From Myxococcales bacterium (GTDB taxonomy: Bacteria > Myxococcota > UBA727 > JABDBI01), in assembly GCA_947445025.1 (NCBI GenBank), contig CANFCB010000011.1:1-32578 (forward strand): a DNA stretch of 32,578 nt. The letters are read 5' to 3'. Under the pieces are notes generated by a model. The model saw only the letters and a program-made list of their open reading frames with translations. It did no database searches and had not been told where the DNA came from. Positions 1 through 9,500 of the stretch are shown piece by piece. The position numbers were made by a program, and so were the translations under genes. Positions within the stretch are counted from its first letter, which is position 1, and every line of letters starts with the position of its first letter.

Positions 1-225
1 ATAAAATGCGTATAACTTTTCAGCATTTATCCAGCGATCAGCAATGATGCCAGAAATGGCGGGCATAAAAAGGGAAGCAATACCCATGGTGGAAAAGATC
101 GCGCCGAACTCAGCTGCTGACCAATGTTTGGTTTGAAACCAGTAAGCTCCAATGGTGAGTAGCCACGACCCCCAAATGAAAAATTGTAGGAACTGCATTA
201 TCGTCAAACGTAGTTTTAATGACAT
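1..225 (-). CDS. Nucleoside:H+ symporter, NupG/XapB-like (5' part only)
   Basis: The reverse strand encodes 75 in-frame codons from ATG at 225 to the window edge, so only the N-terminus is present and the rest lies to the left. The protein begins MSLKLRLTIMQFLQFFIWGS and later has GAIFSTMGIASLFMP and GIIADRWINAEKLY. This is the pattern I know from the N-terminus of the NupG/XapB nucleoside:H+ symporter family (MFS fold), which imports nucleosides across the inner membrane. Two membrane segments fit residues about 9-29 and 41-63. A GAGG sequence lies upstream of the ATG. The gene lies downstream of dnaK on the same strand, but a strong terminator separates them, so it probably has its own promoter. 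The family call is from the N-terminal signature only. Confidence 0.8.
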   Translation of the reverse strand, partial: MSLKLRLTIMQFLQFFIWGSWLLTIGAYWFQTKHWSAAEFGAIFSTMGIASLFMPAISGIIADRWINAEKLYAFY

Positions 226-301
226 AGGATAGCCTCACAATAGAATTTAGTTGGGCAATATATAGTGATTTTTTGGAAATATGCCAGTGAGGAAATGAGA
301 A

Positions 302-340
302 CAAAAAAAATCCCCTTAGAGTGTTTTCTAAGGGGATTTT
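302..340 (-). terminator. Rho-independent terminator of dnaK
   Basis: A perfect 14-bp inverted repeat (arms 307-320 and 327-340, AAAATCCCCTTAGA and its complement) encloses a 6-base loop. On the minus strand it is followed by a run of T (the A-run at 303-310). It lies about 30 bases past the dnaK stop and is the clearest terminator in the window. Confidence 0.9.
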
Positions 341-369
341 GTTATCTGGCTTGCTTGGCAACGATTGGA

Positions 370-2289
370 CTAGTTAGAGTCTTCAAACTCAGCGTCCACC
401 ACATTGGGATCTTGTGGTTTAGCTCCCTGGTTTTCGCTTGCTCCTGTTTTTGCTGGATCCACGTCGCCGGGGCCAGCTCCTGGGGTTGGACCTGCTTGCT
501 TGTAAAGCTCCTCAGCCAATTTGTGGCTTGCCGAGGTTAGGCTTTCATGCACGGCTTTTAGCTCGTCGACAACTTGAGAATCCAGTTTTTCTTTGGCTTC
601 TTTCAAGGCTTTTTCAACAGGCTCAATGGATGCTGCAGGCAATTTTTCTTGGTTGTCTTTGAGCATTTTTTCAACATTATAAATCATGCTGTCAAGCTTG
701 TTGCGTTCCTCAATCAACTCACGACGTTTTTTATCTTCTTCGTTGTGCTGTTCAGCATCCTTGACCATGCGTTGGATTTCATCATCAGATAAACCGGAAC
801 TTGCCGTTATGGTGATGCGTTGTTCCTTGTTAGTCGCGCGATCTTTGGCTGACACATGCACAATGCCGTTAGCGTCGATGTCAAAAGTTACTTCCACTTG
901 AGGAGTGCCACGTGGTGCAGGCGGAATGCCTTCTAAATGAAAGCGTCCCAAAGTGCGGTTGTCGCGTGCGATTTCGCGCTCGCCTTGCAAGACGTGAACT
1001 TCTACAGATGTTTGGCTATCTGACGCCGTGGAAAACACTTCCGACTTCTTGGTAGGAATAGTGGTGTTACGAGGAATCAAGACAGTGGTGACACCGCCCA
1101 GGGTTTCAATGCCTAAGCTTAGCGGAGTAACATCTAACAAAAGCATGTCTTTAACATCGCCAGCAAGCACGCCGGCTTGCACGGCAGCACCCAGAGCCAC
1201 AACTTCATCAGGATTGACGGAGCGATTTGGTTCTTTGTTGAAGAACTTTTTCACGAGTTCTTGCACCATAGGGATACGTGTGGATCCACCAACCAAAATG
1301 ACTTCGTCGATGTCGCCGACTTTTAGTTTGGCATCGCTTAAAGCTTTTTTGCATGGTTCTAAGGTTTTTTGCACAGCGCTTTCAATCAGCTGTTCAAATT
1401 TAGAACGGGTTAGCTTCATGCTGAGATGCTTAGGACCGCTGGCATCCGCAGTTAAGAAGGGCAAGCTGATTTCGGTTTCTTTCACACTGGAAAGTTCGAT
1501 TTTTGCTTTCTCTGCAGCTTCTTTAAGACGCTGAATAACCATTTTGTCTTTAGAGACGTCGATGCCGGTTTCTTTTTTGAACTCTTCAAACAAATATTTC
1601 ATTAAAATATCATCGAAATCGTCTCCACCTAAACGGGTGTCACCGTTGGTTGAAATTACTTCTACGATATTTTCGCCAACTTCCAAGATGGAAATGTCAA
1701 ATGTACCACCGCCCAAATCGTAAACGGCAATCTTTTCTTCGTTTTTTTTATCGAGTCCGTAAGCCAATGCTGCAGCTGTAGGCTCATTGACAATGCGCTT
1801 GACATCAAGACCAGCAATACGTCCGGCATCTCTGGTTGCTTGGCGTTGGGCGTCGTTAAAATAAGCAGGGACGGTGATAACGGCTTCGGTGACCGGCTGT
1901 CCCAAATAGTTTTCTGCAGCGATTTTTAGTTTTTGCAAAATTTTAGCAGCGACTTCAGGAGGTGTTACGATGTTGCCTTGAACTTTAAAACCGATATCGC
2001 CATTTTCGAGTCTGACGCAGTTAAACGGATGATGCTCAATTTCGGTTTTGCTTTCATCAAAGCGGCGACCAATAAATCTTTTGCTGGAAAAAATGGTGTT
2101 TTCAGGGTTGGTAATAGCCTGACGTCTGGCTGCTTGGCCGACTAAAATATCACCATCTTTAGTGTAAGCAACAACCGAAGGGGTTGTGCGTGCGCCTTCT
2201 TCGTTGGGTATAACTTTAGGCTCTCCGCCTTCCATAATGGCAACAACTGAGTTGGTTGTGCCAAGGTCAATTCCAATTATTTTACCCAT
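370..2289 (-). CDS. dnaK: Chaperone protein DnaK (Hsp70)
   Basis: A 639-residue cytoplasmic ATP-dependent chaperone of normal length. The ATPase domain starts with GIDLGTTNS (residues 5-13) and carries the second and third Hsp70 signatures ([14 protein letters not shown] and [11 protein letters not shown]). The substrate-binding domain follows at about residues 385-540 with [14 protein letters not shown], then the helical lid, then a Pro/Gly-rich tail ending [10 protein letters not shown], close to the proteobacterial EEVKD/VVDAEFEE type of end. An AAGGAG ribosome binding site precedes the ATG. Neither dnaJ nor grpE is adjacent, so the usual partners must be elsewhere. I see no clear heat-shock sigma32 promoter; a sigma70-like one is listed separately. 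It is divergent from the phaR-like operon. Confidence 0.98.
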   Translation of the reverse strand: MGKIIGIDLGTTNSVVAIMEGGEPKVIPNEEGARTTPSVVAYTKDGDILVGQAARRQAITNPENTIFSSKRFIGRRFDESKTEIEHHPFNCVRLENGDIGFKVQGNIVTPPEVAAKILQKLKIAAENYLGQPVTEAVITVPAYFNDAQRQATRDAGRIAGLDVKRIVNEPTAAALAYGLDKKNEEKIAVYDLGGGTFDISILEVGENIVEVISTNGDTRLGGDDFDDILMKYLFEEFKKETGIDVSKDKMVIQRLKEAAEKAKIELSSVKETEISLPFLTADASGPKHLSMKLTRSKFEQLIESAVQKTLEPCKKALSDAKLKVGDIDEVILVGGSTRIPMVQELVKKFFNKEPNRSVNPDEVVALGAAVQAGVLAGDVKDMLLLDVTPLSLGIETLGGVTTVLIPRNTTIPTKKSEVFSTASDSQTSVEVHVLQGEREIARDNRTLGRFHLEGIPPAPRGTPQVEVTFDIDANGIVHVSAKDRATNKEQRITITASSGLSDDEIQRMVKDAEQHNEEDKKRRELIEERNKLDSMIYNVEKMLKDNQEKLPAASIEPVEKALKEAKEKLDSQVVDELKAVHESLTSASHKLAEELYKQAGPTPGAGPGDVDPAKTGASENQGAKPQDPNVVDAEFEDSN

Positions 2290-2345
2290 GGTCTATGCTC
2301 CTTAACTTGAAAGTAGAATTTTTATCCAGATTATTTTACCATGAT

Positions 2346-2373
2346 AACATAGGCAGATAGTGGAATCAGTCAA
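2346..2373 (-). promoter_or_regulatory. dnaK: Candidate sigma70-type promoter of dnaK
   Basis: Read on the minus strand, TTGACT (complement of 2368-2373) and TATGTT (complement of 2346-2351) are separated by 16 bases. This would place the transcript start about 50 bases upstream of the dnaK ATG. The element overlaps the ribosome binding site of the divergent phaR-like gene. Found by eye only. Confidence 0.4.
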
Positions 2374-2385
2374 GGATGTGCTTCA

Positions 2386-2811
2386 ATGAAAATTATCAAA
2401 CGTTACAAAAATCGTAAATTATATGACACAGGCAGCAGTTGTTACATTACCTTGGATGATATAGGTAGCATGGTCAAAGAAGGGCTGGATGCTGTGGTGG
2501 TTGACAGTCAAACGGGCGAAGATTTAACCCAGGTTATTTTAGCACAAGTGCTTTTGGGCGAAGAAAAAAAAGTCGCGAAAATGCCGCGTGCTCTGTTTCA
2601 AGAAATCATGCAATCGGGCAGTGAAGTTTTGAGTGATTTTTACAAAAAACGCGTAACTTCCAATCGAGAGGTCCAAATTTTTTTTGAATGGGCACGGGAA
2701 ATTAAAAACTTACACAACACTGTTGCACAGTTGGAAAAGCGGGTGAGAGAATTGGAGGCCCCGCAAAAGAAAGCACAAGTTCAGGGCAGCGGTGAAACCC
2801 TAAATGGGTAG
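2386..2811 (+). CDS. PhaR-like polyhydroxyalkanoate synthesis regulator
   Basis: A 141-residue protein whose N-terminal ~60 residues (KIIKRYKNRKLYDT, then CYITLDDIGSMVKEG and a VVDSQTGEDLTQVILAQ segment) match the PHB/PHA accumulation regulator DNA-binding domain family. In characterised bacteria these proteins repress phasin and PHA genes and bind PHA granules. The C-terminal part, about residues 100-135, looks like a short coiled coil (LHNTVAQLEKRVRELEAP). AAGGA at 2372-2376 with a 9-base spacer supports the ATG. A weak TTGAAA at 2307-2312 could be part of its promoter. No PHA synthase or phasin gene is in the window. It is the first gene of an overlapping operon with two ArsA-type ATPases. 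The family call is firm; the regulatory target is unknown. Confidence 0.85.
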   Translation: MKIIKRYKNRKLYDTGSSCYITLDDIGSMVKEGLDAVVVDSQTGEDLTQVILAQVLLGEEKKVAKMPRALFQEIMQSGSEVLSDFYKKRVTSNREVQIFFEWAREIKNLHNTVAQLEKRVRELEAPQKKAQVQGSGETLNG

Positions 2812-3742
2812 GCACAATAAAACATTAAGAGAGCCGCAACTGCATTTTATTTGTGGCAAAGGGGGCGTCGGTAAAAGCACTTATGCCTGTGCTTTGGCAA
2901 AGCATTTTACCCAAAAGAAACTGCGTACGTTGTTGGTACAAGTCAATGCCAGCGATAGCCACAGCGCTATTTTAAAAACAACGTTTATTGATTCGACTTT
3001 AAGGCAAGCAGAGCCGTTGCTTTGGGTTGTTAATGTGACTCCCAAAGACAGTTTGCGTGAGTATTTATTGCTCAAAGTTCCATCGCCGCAGTTGTATCGT
3101 TTGATATTTGAAAGTCCGTTGCTACGCTCCTTTCTCAAATTTGTTCCGGCTTTGGCAGAGCTCAATATGTTGGGAAAAATATGGTATCACGCGCAAGAAA
3201 AAAATGAAGAGGAAACTCGCTATCAGCGGATAGTGATTGATTGTCCGGCCACGGGTCACGGACTTCGTTTTTTAAGCGTGGCTAAGGTCACTTATGAAGG
3301 CATTAAAAAAGGCGGGATTGCTGAGGAAGCACTGCAAATCGCTTCGATGATTGCTGATGCCAAACGCAGTGCTTTGCATATAATCACCCTGCCTGAAGAA
3401 ATGGCCGTGAATGAAGCTTTGCACTTGATGCAGGAAGTTCAGAATTCTAAGGTCATTGCTTTGTATATGCTCGTTATCAATGGTCTCAGCAAAGCTATTT
3501 TTAGCCAGGCATCAAAAGAAATCATTGAGCAAATCACAGCATCGAAGCTTTTGCCAGATTTCGATCAATTAATTAATGCCGCACAAAAACGAATTATCCA
3601 AGCCGAGGCCGAGCTTGCTCAAACTGCTCGCATGCAAGCGGTTAAAGGAGATAAGCAGTTCCTGCAATTGCCACGGCTTAGGGGAAATGATGAAGCAGCA
3701 GTGACCGAAATGATGCTGTTTAATTTAAATGCCTTTGCATAA
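2804..3742 (+). CDS. ArsA/Get3-type ATPase, subunit 1 (signature lysine intact)
   Basis: A 312-residue P-loop ATPase of the SIMIBI class. The deviant Walker A is complete (ICGKGGVGKST, with the signature lysine), and the switch region reads VIDCPATGHGLRF, matching the DxxPTGH-like motif of ArsA/Get3 proteins. The start codon overlaps the end of the phaR-like gene by 8 bases, implying translational coupling. There are no cysteines arranged as in the arsenite site of true ArsA and no arsB nearby, so arsenite export is unlikely. The immediately following gene is a second ArsA-type ATPase, so a heterodimer is a reasonable inference. Possible roles include protein targeting or cell-envelope function; none can be shown from sequence. 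Confidence 0.85.
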   Translation: MGRHNKTLREPQLHFICGKGGVGKSTYACALAKHFTQKKLRTLLVQVNASDSHSAILKTTFIDSTLRQAEPLLWVVNVTPKDSLREYLLLKVPSPQLYRLIFESPLLRSFLKFVPALAELNMLGKIWYHAQEKNEEETRYQRIVIDCPATGHGLRFLSVAKVTYEGIKKGGIAEEALQIASMIADAKRSALHIITLPEEMAVNEALHLMQEVQNSKVIALYMLVINGLSKAIFSQASKEIIEQITASKLLPDFDQLINAAQKRIIQAEAELAQTARMQAVKGDKQFLQLPRLRGNDEAAVTEMMLFNLNAFA

Positions 3743-3758
3743 GTCGGAGAACTTTTTA

Positions 3759-4877
3759 GTGGATTTTTCTAATGCACTTCTTAAAAAAAAGATTGTTATT
3801 TGCGTAGGTGCCGGCGGAGTTGGCAAAACCACCATGTCGGTTGCTATTGGATTTTTAGCGGCATCTTTGGGAAAAAAAACTTTAATCATGACCATCGATC
3901 CTGCCAAACGTTTAGCCGATGCTTTAGGAATTCACGTCGGCGGTAAGCCTGTTCTTTTTGAACAAAAATTAAACCTGGAGCAAAAATGGCAACCCAAAGC
4001 ACCGCTTTATGCCATGATGCTGGACACCAAAATGGCGTGGCGAGATTTAGTGACGCGTTTGTCATCGAGTGGTGAGGTGCGTGAATCTATTTTCTCTAAT
4101 CGCTTTTATAAACATCTATCTGAAGAGATGGCGGGTTCAGGGGAATTTGTGGCCTGCGAAGCTTTGTATACACTAGCCAGCGAATCAGATTTTGATTTGA
4201 TTGTTCTTGATACACCGCCGACGGCACAGGCTTTAGATTTTTTGACTGCGCCTGAGCGCGTTTTATCTTTTTTGGACAGAGATGCGTTTCGTTTATTTTC
4301 TGCCCAGGGTTTTTCCTTTTTTGCTGGCACCCAGCGGATATTAATGGGGGTGATAGGTAAGTTTGTTCCCGGGCATTTTTTGCAGGAGTTGATTGATTTC
4401 TTAAATATTTTTTCGGAACTTTATGAGCCTTTGGTTAAAAGAGCGCATAGCTTTTTACATCTATTAAAAAGTCAGGAAACCATGTTTTCTGTTGTGGTAG
4501 CGCCGAGGACCAATGCCATTCGCGAAAGTATAGAGCTTGTGCAGGCGCTTTTTGCAGAAAAGTTTGCCGTCGAAGCTCTGATTGTCAATCAAGTCTCTCC
4601 CTTATTGTTTTTTCAATGGTCACTGCTAGAACAGCGTGAAGCCTTGCGTTCTTTGTTGTTTTCCATGGTTATAGAACCCCAGAAACGCGACCAACTCTCG
4701 AGCGCCCTTAGTGAGATGCTAGATGAAGAAAGTAAAATGATGAATGAAGAAGAAAAGTTGCAAAGCCAGCTTCAGCAAGCGGTGTCGGTTCCCTTGTTTT
4801 TGCAATGTCCCAAAATTCGGCCGGATTTAAATCTAAGCGAGATTTTGCAAGCTTTGTTACCTAGACTTTCGAAATAA
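3759..4877 (+). CDS. ArsA/Get3-type ATPase, subunit 2 (signature lysine missing)
   Basis: A P-loop ATPase of about 372 residues with Walker A VGAGGVGKTT. The residue normally occupied by the signature lysine is alanine (A18), unlike subunit 1. It also has IMTIDPAKRLADALG (switch I-like) and VLDTPPTAQALDFL (switch II-like). I chose GTG at 3759 because GGAGA at 3746-3750 sits 8 bases before it. An ATG at 3729, overlapping the previous gene by 14 bases, is the alternative but has no good ribosome binding site. Paired ArsA-like genes of this kind occur in other bacteria, one with KGGVGKT and one with a changed first position. The product is expected to act in the cytosol or at the membrane face; its substrate is unknown. 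Confidence 0.85.
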   Translation: MDFSNALLKKKIVICVGAGGVGKTTMSVAIGFLAASLGKKTLIMTIDPAKRLADALGIHVGGKPVLFEQKLNLEQKWQPKAPLYAMMLDTKMAWRDLVTRLSSSGEVRESIFSNRFYKHLSEEMAGSGEFVACEALYTLASESDFDLIVLDTPPTAQALDFLTAPERVLSFLDRDAFRLFSAQGFSFFAGTQRILMGVIGKFVPGHFLQELIDFLNIFSELYEPLVKRAHSFLHLLKSQETMFSVVVAPRTNAIRESIELVQALFAEKFAVEALIVNQVSPLLFFQWSLLEQREALRSLLFSMVIEPQKRDQLSSALSEMLDEESKMMNEEEKLQSQLQQAVSVPLFLQCPKIRPDLNLSEILQALLPRLSK

Positions 4878-4893
4878 GGTACACTGAAAAACG

Positions 4894-5337
4894 ATGGAAC
4901 CAAGCGTAAAACGTATTTTAGGAATTGATTTAGGACTTCGCCGTACCGGGCTCGCGGTGAGTGATGAATTGCGTATGACAACCAGAGCGTTGCCAAATCT
5001 CACGCCGCAAAGTCGTGCGAAGGATGTCGCATATTTACTTCGTTTGTGTCAAGAGCTTGAAGTGGGCATAGTGGTGATTGGCTATCCTCTGTTGCCCAGG
5101 TCTGCAGAAGAAGGTACCATGGCGCGTCGGGCACGGGGATTTTCAGTGGCATTGCAAGAGGCTGCTATTGCCTCGGGCTTAATAATAAGTGTGCATTTGT
5201 TAGATGAAAGTATGACGTCTAAACAAGCAAGTAAAAGACTGGTTGAATCTGGAATAGCCAAAAAACGTCGCCAAAAAATGATTGATAGTGAAGCGGCGCG
5301 TATTTTGATTGAAGATTTTATATCACATTCGAGGTGA
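4894..5337 (+). CDS. yqgF: YqgF/RuvX family: pre-16S rRNA nuclease or Holliday junction resolvase-like
   Basis: A 147-residue RNase H-fold protein of the usual YqgF length. It shows GIDLGLRRTGLAVSD near residue 10 (first acidic residue in the fold), VVIGYPL in the middle, the LLDESMTSKQA motif and the C-terminal DSEAARILIEDFI acidic motif. In E. coli YqgF processes the 5' end of 16S rRNA; the older name reflects similarity to RuvC. The ribosome binding site is weak (AAGG 14 bases before the ATG), but the next in-frame codons would cut the conserved core. It follows the ArsA pair by 16 bases and is directly followed by mltG; yqgF-mltG proximity is seen in many genomes. Confidence 0.93.
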   Translation: MEPSVKRILGIDLGLRRTGLAVSDELRMTTRALPNLTPQSRAKDVAYLLRLCQELEVGIVVIGYPLLPRSAEEGTMARRARGFSVALQEAAIASGLIISVHLLDESMTSKQASKRLVESGIAKKRRQKMIDSEAARILIEDFISHSR

Positions 5338-5340
5338 AAG

Positions 5341-6423
5341 ATGAGAAATCGAGTGATCAAAATTGGGATATGGATTACTTTAGGGTTACTGCTCGCAACC
5401 ACTGGTGTGGCTTTTGCTTATTGGAAATATTTAGAGAATTTAGCGTCGATACCTGGAGAAAACAACCTTCGTGTCGAGCTAGAAATTAAAAGAGGCACCA
5501 GTCCCCGGGCCATTAGCCGTGCTTTGCAAGAACAGCATTTAGTGAGTAGTGCATTTAATTTCTATACCTATTTGCGTTTTGTGGCGCGCAAAGCAGAAAA
5601 TTTAAAAGCCGGCTATTATGTCATCTATGGGACTTATACTCCCAATGAAATTATTAAACTTTTGCAGAAAGGTTTGAAGAAAGAATTGCGCTTTACGGTG
5701 CCTGAAGGGGCTAGTAAAAAAGAGATTGCCGGTATTATTGAAAAGGCCGGGCTCGTGTCTAAAGAAGAAATGCTAAGTGCTATGAACAGCCCTGAGTTGA
5801 TTAAAGAATTCAATATTCCCGAAGTCAGAATTGGGAAAAAAGAAATCAGCGTTCCCGGCGGCATAGAAGGGTACTTGTTCCCAGATACCTATCAATTTGC
5901 GCCTGGCACCAAAGGCGAAGTGATTTTACGCAGAATGCATGCGCGGATGTTGCAACTGATCGATGCTGATATGCATAAGCAAATGCACGATATGCATTGG
6001 AGTTTGCACCAGGTTTTGACCATGGCTTCTCTGGTCGAGAAAGAAACGGGAGCGTTTGCGGAAAGACCTTTGATTGCCAGCGTCTTTTTTAATCGTTTAA
6101 AAAAGCACATGAAACTGCAAACAGATCCCAGTGTGATTTATAGCATTGCTAACTATGATGGCAATATTAGCAAAAAGCATTTAACAATGTGGCATCCTTA
6201 CAATACCTACGCCATTTGGGGACTGCCGCCTGGGCCTATCTCCTCGCCAGGATTAGAATCGATTCGTGCGGTTTTATGGCCGGCCCATACCGCTGATCTT
6301 TATTTTGTCAGCCGCAACGATGGCACGCATGTTTTTTGTCCAACCTATCTGTGCCATCAAAAAGCGGTTAAACAGTGGCAGATAGATTATTTTAAAAGCC
6401 AGAAAACTACCTTGGTTAAGTAG
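5341..6423 (+). CDS. mltG: Endolytic murein transglycosylase MltG (YceG-like)
   Basis: A 360-residue membrane-anchored enzyme that cleaves nascent glycan strands and is thought to set their length. One N-terminal transmembrane helix (about residues 8-28) is followed by a LysM-like segment (NLRVELEIKRGTSPRAISRAL) and the YceG catalytic domain. The conserved MASLVEKETGAF motif around residues 229-240 carries the catalytic glutamate, and FFNRLKKHMKLQTDPSVIY and PYNTYAIWGLPPGPISSPG complete the family signature. A GAGGTGA ribosome binding site overlaps the yqgF stop, and the gap is only 3 bases, so the two genes are co-transcribed. A weak 6-bp hairpin follows the stop (6419-6436). Confidence 0.96.
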   Translation: MRNRVIKIGIWITLGLLLATTGVAFAYWKYLENLASIPGENNLRVELEIKRGTSPRAISRALQEQHLVSSAFNFYTYLRFVARKAENLKAGYYVIYGTYTPNEIIKLLQKGLKKELRFTVPEGASKKEIAGIIEKAGLVSKEEMLSAMNSPELIKEFNIPEVRIGKKEISVPGGIEGYLFPDTYQFAPGTKGEVILRRMHARMLQLIDADMHKQMHDMHWSLHQVLTMASLVEKETGAFAERPLIASVFFNRLKKHMKLQTDPSVIYSIANYDGNISKKHLTMWHPYNTYAIWGLPPGPISSPGLESIRAVLWPAHTADLYFVSRNDGTHVFCPTYLCHQKAVKQWQIDYFKSQKTTLVK

Positions 6424-6440
6424 CTGAACGGCTACTAAAT
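6419..6440 (+). terminator. Weak hairpin at the end of the mltG operon
   Basis: AGTAGC (6419-6424) pairs with GCTACT (6431-6436) across a 6-base loop, followed by AAATTTT. The stem is short and the T tract poor, so this is at best a weak terminator. It is listed because it marks the break before the next gene. Confidence 0.3.
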
Positions 6441-6501
6441 TTTCATACCCTCTCCCGATTTTTTTAAAAGGCAGGAAGCGACTTTAATTAAGCTGTCGTG
6501 T

Positions 6502-6528
6502 TATAACTTAAGAATGACTCGGGAGGGG
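6502..6528 (+). promoter_or_regulatory. Candidate -10 element and strong ribosome binding site of the 1135-aa gene
   Basis: TATAACTTAAG begins at 6502, 31 bases before the ATG, and GGGAGGGG lies at 6521-6528. The first 11 bases match TATAACTAAAG upstream of the phosphatase-like gene at 14980 in all but one position. No good -35 is evident. Confidence 0.35.
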
Positions 6529-6532
6529 AATC

Positions 6533-9500
6533 ATGCCTGTATATAATGAGCGAACACGGCCAAATTTTGATAGAGCTAAGGCTCCAGTTGAAGGTCCAGT
6601 TGATCATGTAAATGCGACACCAGTTGCCGATCGTCTAGGAATACCTGCAGGGTTAGCAGGCCATCCCGAGGCCGAGGTCAAACCTGAAATATTTTTTGAT
6701 GCATCTGAACAGCCGCCCTATGAAAATCCTGAAAGGGATGAATTTCATGATGCGAGCGATTATGTTATTAGTGATGACGCCTTGGCAAAAAAACTAGACC
6801 AGCTTAAAAGGCAAGAAAAAACCAATCCAAAAAAAATAACTGAATCTGTGCGCGAGCAAGGCAAATCGCTTTGGGAAAAGCGCATCAAGCAAATCGATGC
6901 CAAACAAATTAATTCATGGTCTGCTGATTTAAAAAAATTAGCAAATACAGAGCCAGCTATTCAAGCCCTCATGGCAGGTGAGAAATTTAAAGCGGAATTG
7001 GCGAAGCTGATGGATAAAGTAGCAGATAAGACTTACGCAAACGTTAAGGCCGCTTTAGAATCAGGCAAATTTAGCACTGTAAAAGCGCTTTTTGATAATA
7101 AAATTTATACAGATTATATTAGAGAACCTACTTGGCTTGGCGGTGTGCTTGGCCAAGGAAAGCTAAAGGGAGCCCCAGCGCCAGTTTCACCGGACGTGTC
7201 AGAAGCTCACGCACAGGGCGAGTACCAGAAAGATACAGAGAAGGTGACTGGGAGTAAGTGGGCAAGAGCAAACTCTATAAACGAAACTAAGCAAGCGCTT
7301 GACCTAGCAAGTATGAAAGAAGATGCCATTACTAAAGAGTTGTTAACCAGTACCAGCACAATTATGACAGCTGCTGAAGCTGTTGCCGATGCTCTAAACA
7401 AGGGTAAGCCTGGAGAACTATCCCAAGCGGCATTATCTGGAAATAACAAAACGGAAGCAGAGGCTATGGGGGGCGAAACGATATTTAGGCAGGTTGAGCT
7501 GCTAGAAGGGCAAAAAACATATTTAGGTGCTCAAGTGGCGGCTCTGGAAGCGCAAAATAAAGGCATCAATGTTCGCATCGAGGAACTTGGAGCTATTTTT
7601 TTGGCTATGAACAGTCAGCGAGAGCGTGAGATGGGCACTAGTAGTGAAGAGCCCGATGCGTATCTTAATAGGCTTGCTAGCGAGGTAAAAGCGGCCTTGC
7701 AGCACCGACCCCAAGATTTGGCAAAAAATTTAGATAAAATTAAAGACTATCCAGATGCCGATGCAAGGGCGGTATCCACTCGCGTTTTAGAATTTCATGG
7801 TGGGCTTGGCAGTGGTGAAAACTTAATTTCGCTTAATCATGAAGTAGCGAATAAAAAACAAATAGATCTTAAACAATATATTGCAGACTTGAATATTTTA
7901 TCTAACCATAAAGAGGTGAGCTCAGCCGTGAAAAGTAGTCTCACGACAGAGCGGGATTTGAGTATAAAGGCACTGAATAGTTTAGAAAAGTACAACAATT
8001 CGGTTTTTATCTCTGATATGACAGATAACGTGCGTAATTCTAAGCAAAGCCTAGAATATCAAAGCAATAAAATTGCCAAAACTATCAGTACACTGCAGAA
8101 TGCCGCTAATTTAGTTGAACGCATGGTTAGCGTTATCAAAGCCAAGGGATTTACAGAAAGGACGCGTAGCTTGAACGCTGATCTTCTCAAATTTAAGCAA
8201 GAATTAAAATTATTAAAAGATATAGGCACTGACGATTCAAAGGTGAGAAACAAAGGGTATGATGGTTTCACAGTTAGCCAGGTCTCTGCAAATCGCGTTG
8301 CTCGTATTGCGGCATTAGAGGCAGAGATCGTAGCACAGGGCGAGCAAATTAAATCTGCCAATACGCTTTTTAATAATGAGTTGGCGAAAATAAAAATTTT
8401 AGATGCTGATCCTAAGAAGCCGCTACCTCAAGATGGCTGGGGGCAAAAGATATGGGATTTTGTGGTAAATGGAACTGGACTACCGGCAGGGGAAAGACTG
8501 GGTCGCGAAGATACCGGGACATTGGTTCGTGAAAAGCTTATGGCTGACAAAGGAATTACCCTGAAGCAATCCTATACTGCGCTCTTAGCTAAATTGGGTA
8601 AAGGCAAAACAGTTGCAGGTGCTGCTGAACTGATTAAGTCACTGGGAACGCTGCCGGCATGGGCTTACAAAAATCCACAGCTGGCCAAAGAACTGATTGG
8701 AGATCTGACGCATGCTATTGCTATTTTGCAGCAAGGTCCAGAAGTGGGTGCGTATAAAGGAACCCTGGATAATATTGTGTCATGTTTGAAAGCAGAAGGG
8801 ATCGCCAGCGATTTGCTAGTCGGTAATCGGACTGAATATGAAGATCGCGATGTGCCCCCAGAAGTATTTGCTTTGCTGCACATGGCGCAAATAGCACCCT
8901 ATGTGGCCGGTGGGGTAAAAGCTGGCACGGCAGGGACGCTGGCTGGCAATACGGTGAGAGCGGCCGTTAGCAGTCTCATGGGTGCTGGCATGGTAAGCGG
9001 GCTACTGGGCAGTCTTGCTGATGTTGCTCAAGGGGCAGTGAAGACCAGTGTTGAGAAAAACGTGGCACGTGCGTTGCCGACAGGAACAGATGCGCTGGTG
9101 ACTGCGGCGCAACAGCTTTATCGAGGAGACAGCACTAAAGATGTTGCCCAGCGCTATGCGGCGCGTGAAGTTGTAAAAGAGATAGCCGGTCATGCCCGAG
9201 AAATTTATGAAGAAGGCTGGGGTACCTGGGCTAAAAATATTTTGACATTGAAAAATCTGCGTGATCTTTGGAGAAATTCTGGGGTTGGTGAAAAAATTTA
9301 TCGTGTGGTCACGGAAGGAGTTGTACCACTAGCTGGCGCTCTTGCTGTTGGATTTTTTTTGGGTGGCCCCATTGGGCTTGCTTTAGCGCTTGTGATTGGC
9401 CTGGGCGGTACTTTTTTGGTGGGCCGATTTAATGATCGTGTCACCCCGTTTGTGACAAATACACAAGCTAAAATCCGTAAACAGAGAAGTGCGGAAAAAG

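Noticed and set aside
110-361. Minus-strand open frame of 83 codons between the dnaK terminator and the window start
   Set aside because: It lies across the dnaK terminator and in a different frame from the clear NupG-like N-terminus at 1-225, which has recognisable family sequence.
1028-1534. 168-codon plus-strand frame inside dnaK
   Set aside because: Antisense to strongly conserved DnaK coding sequence, Ser/Thr-rich composition typical of a shadow frame, and no ribosome binding site.
2290-2385. Heat-shock sigma32 promoter in front of dnaK
   Set aside because: No convincing CTTGAA plus CCCCAT pair with correct spacing could be found on the minus strand; a sigma70-like pair fits better.
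2804-4877. Arsenite efflux system based on two ArsA-type ATPases
   Set aside because: No arsB, arsR, arsC or arsD nearby and no cysteine triad visible; the proteins are better described as Get3/ArsA-like of unknown substrate.
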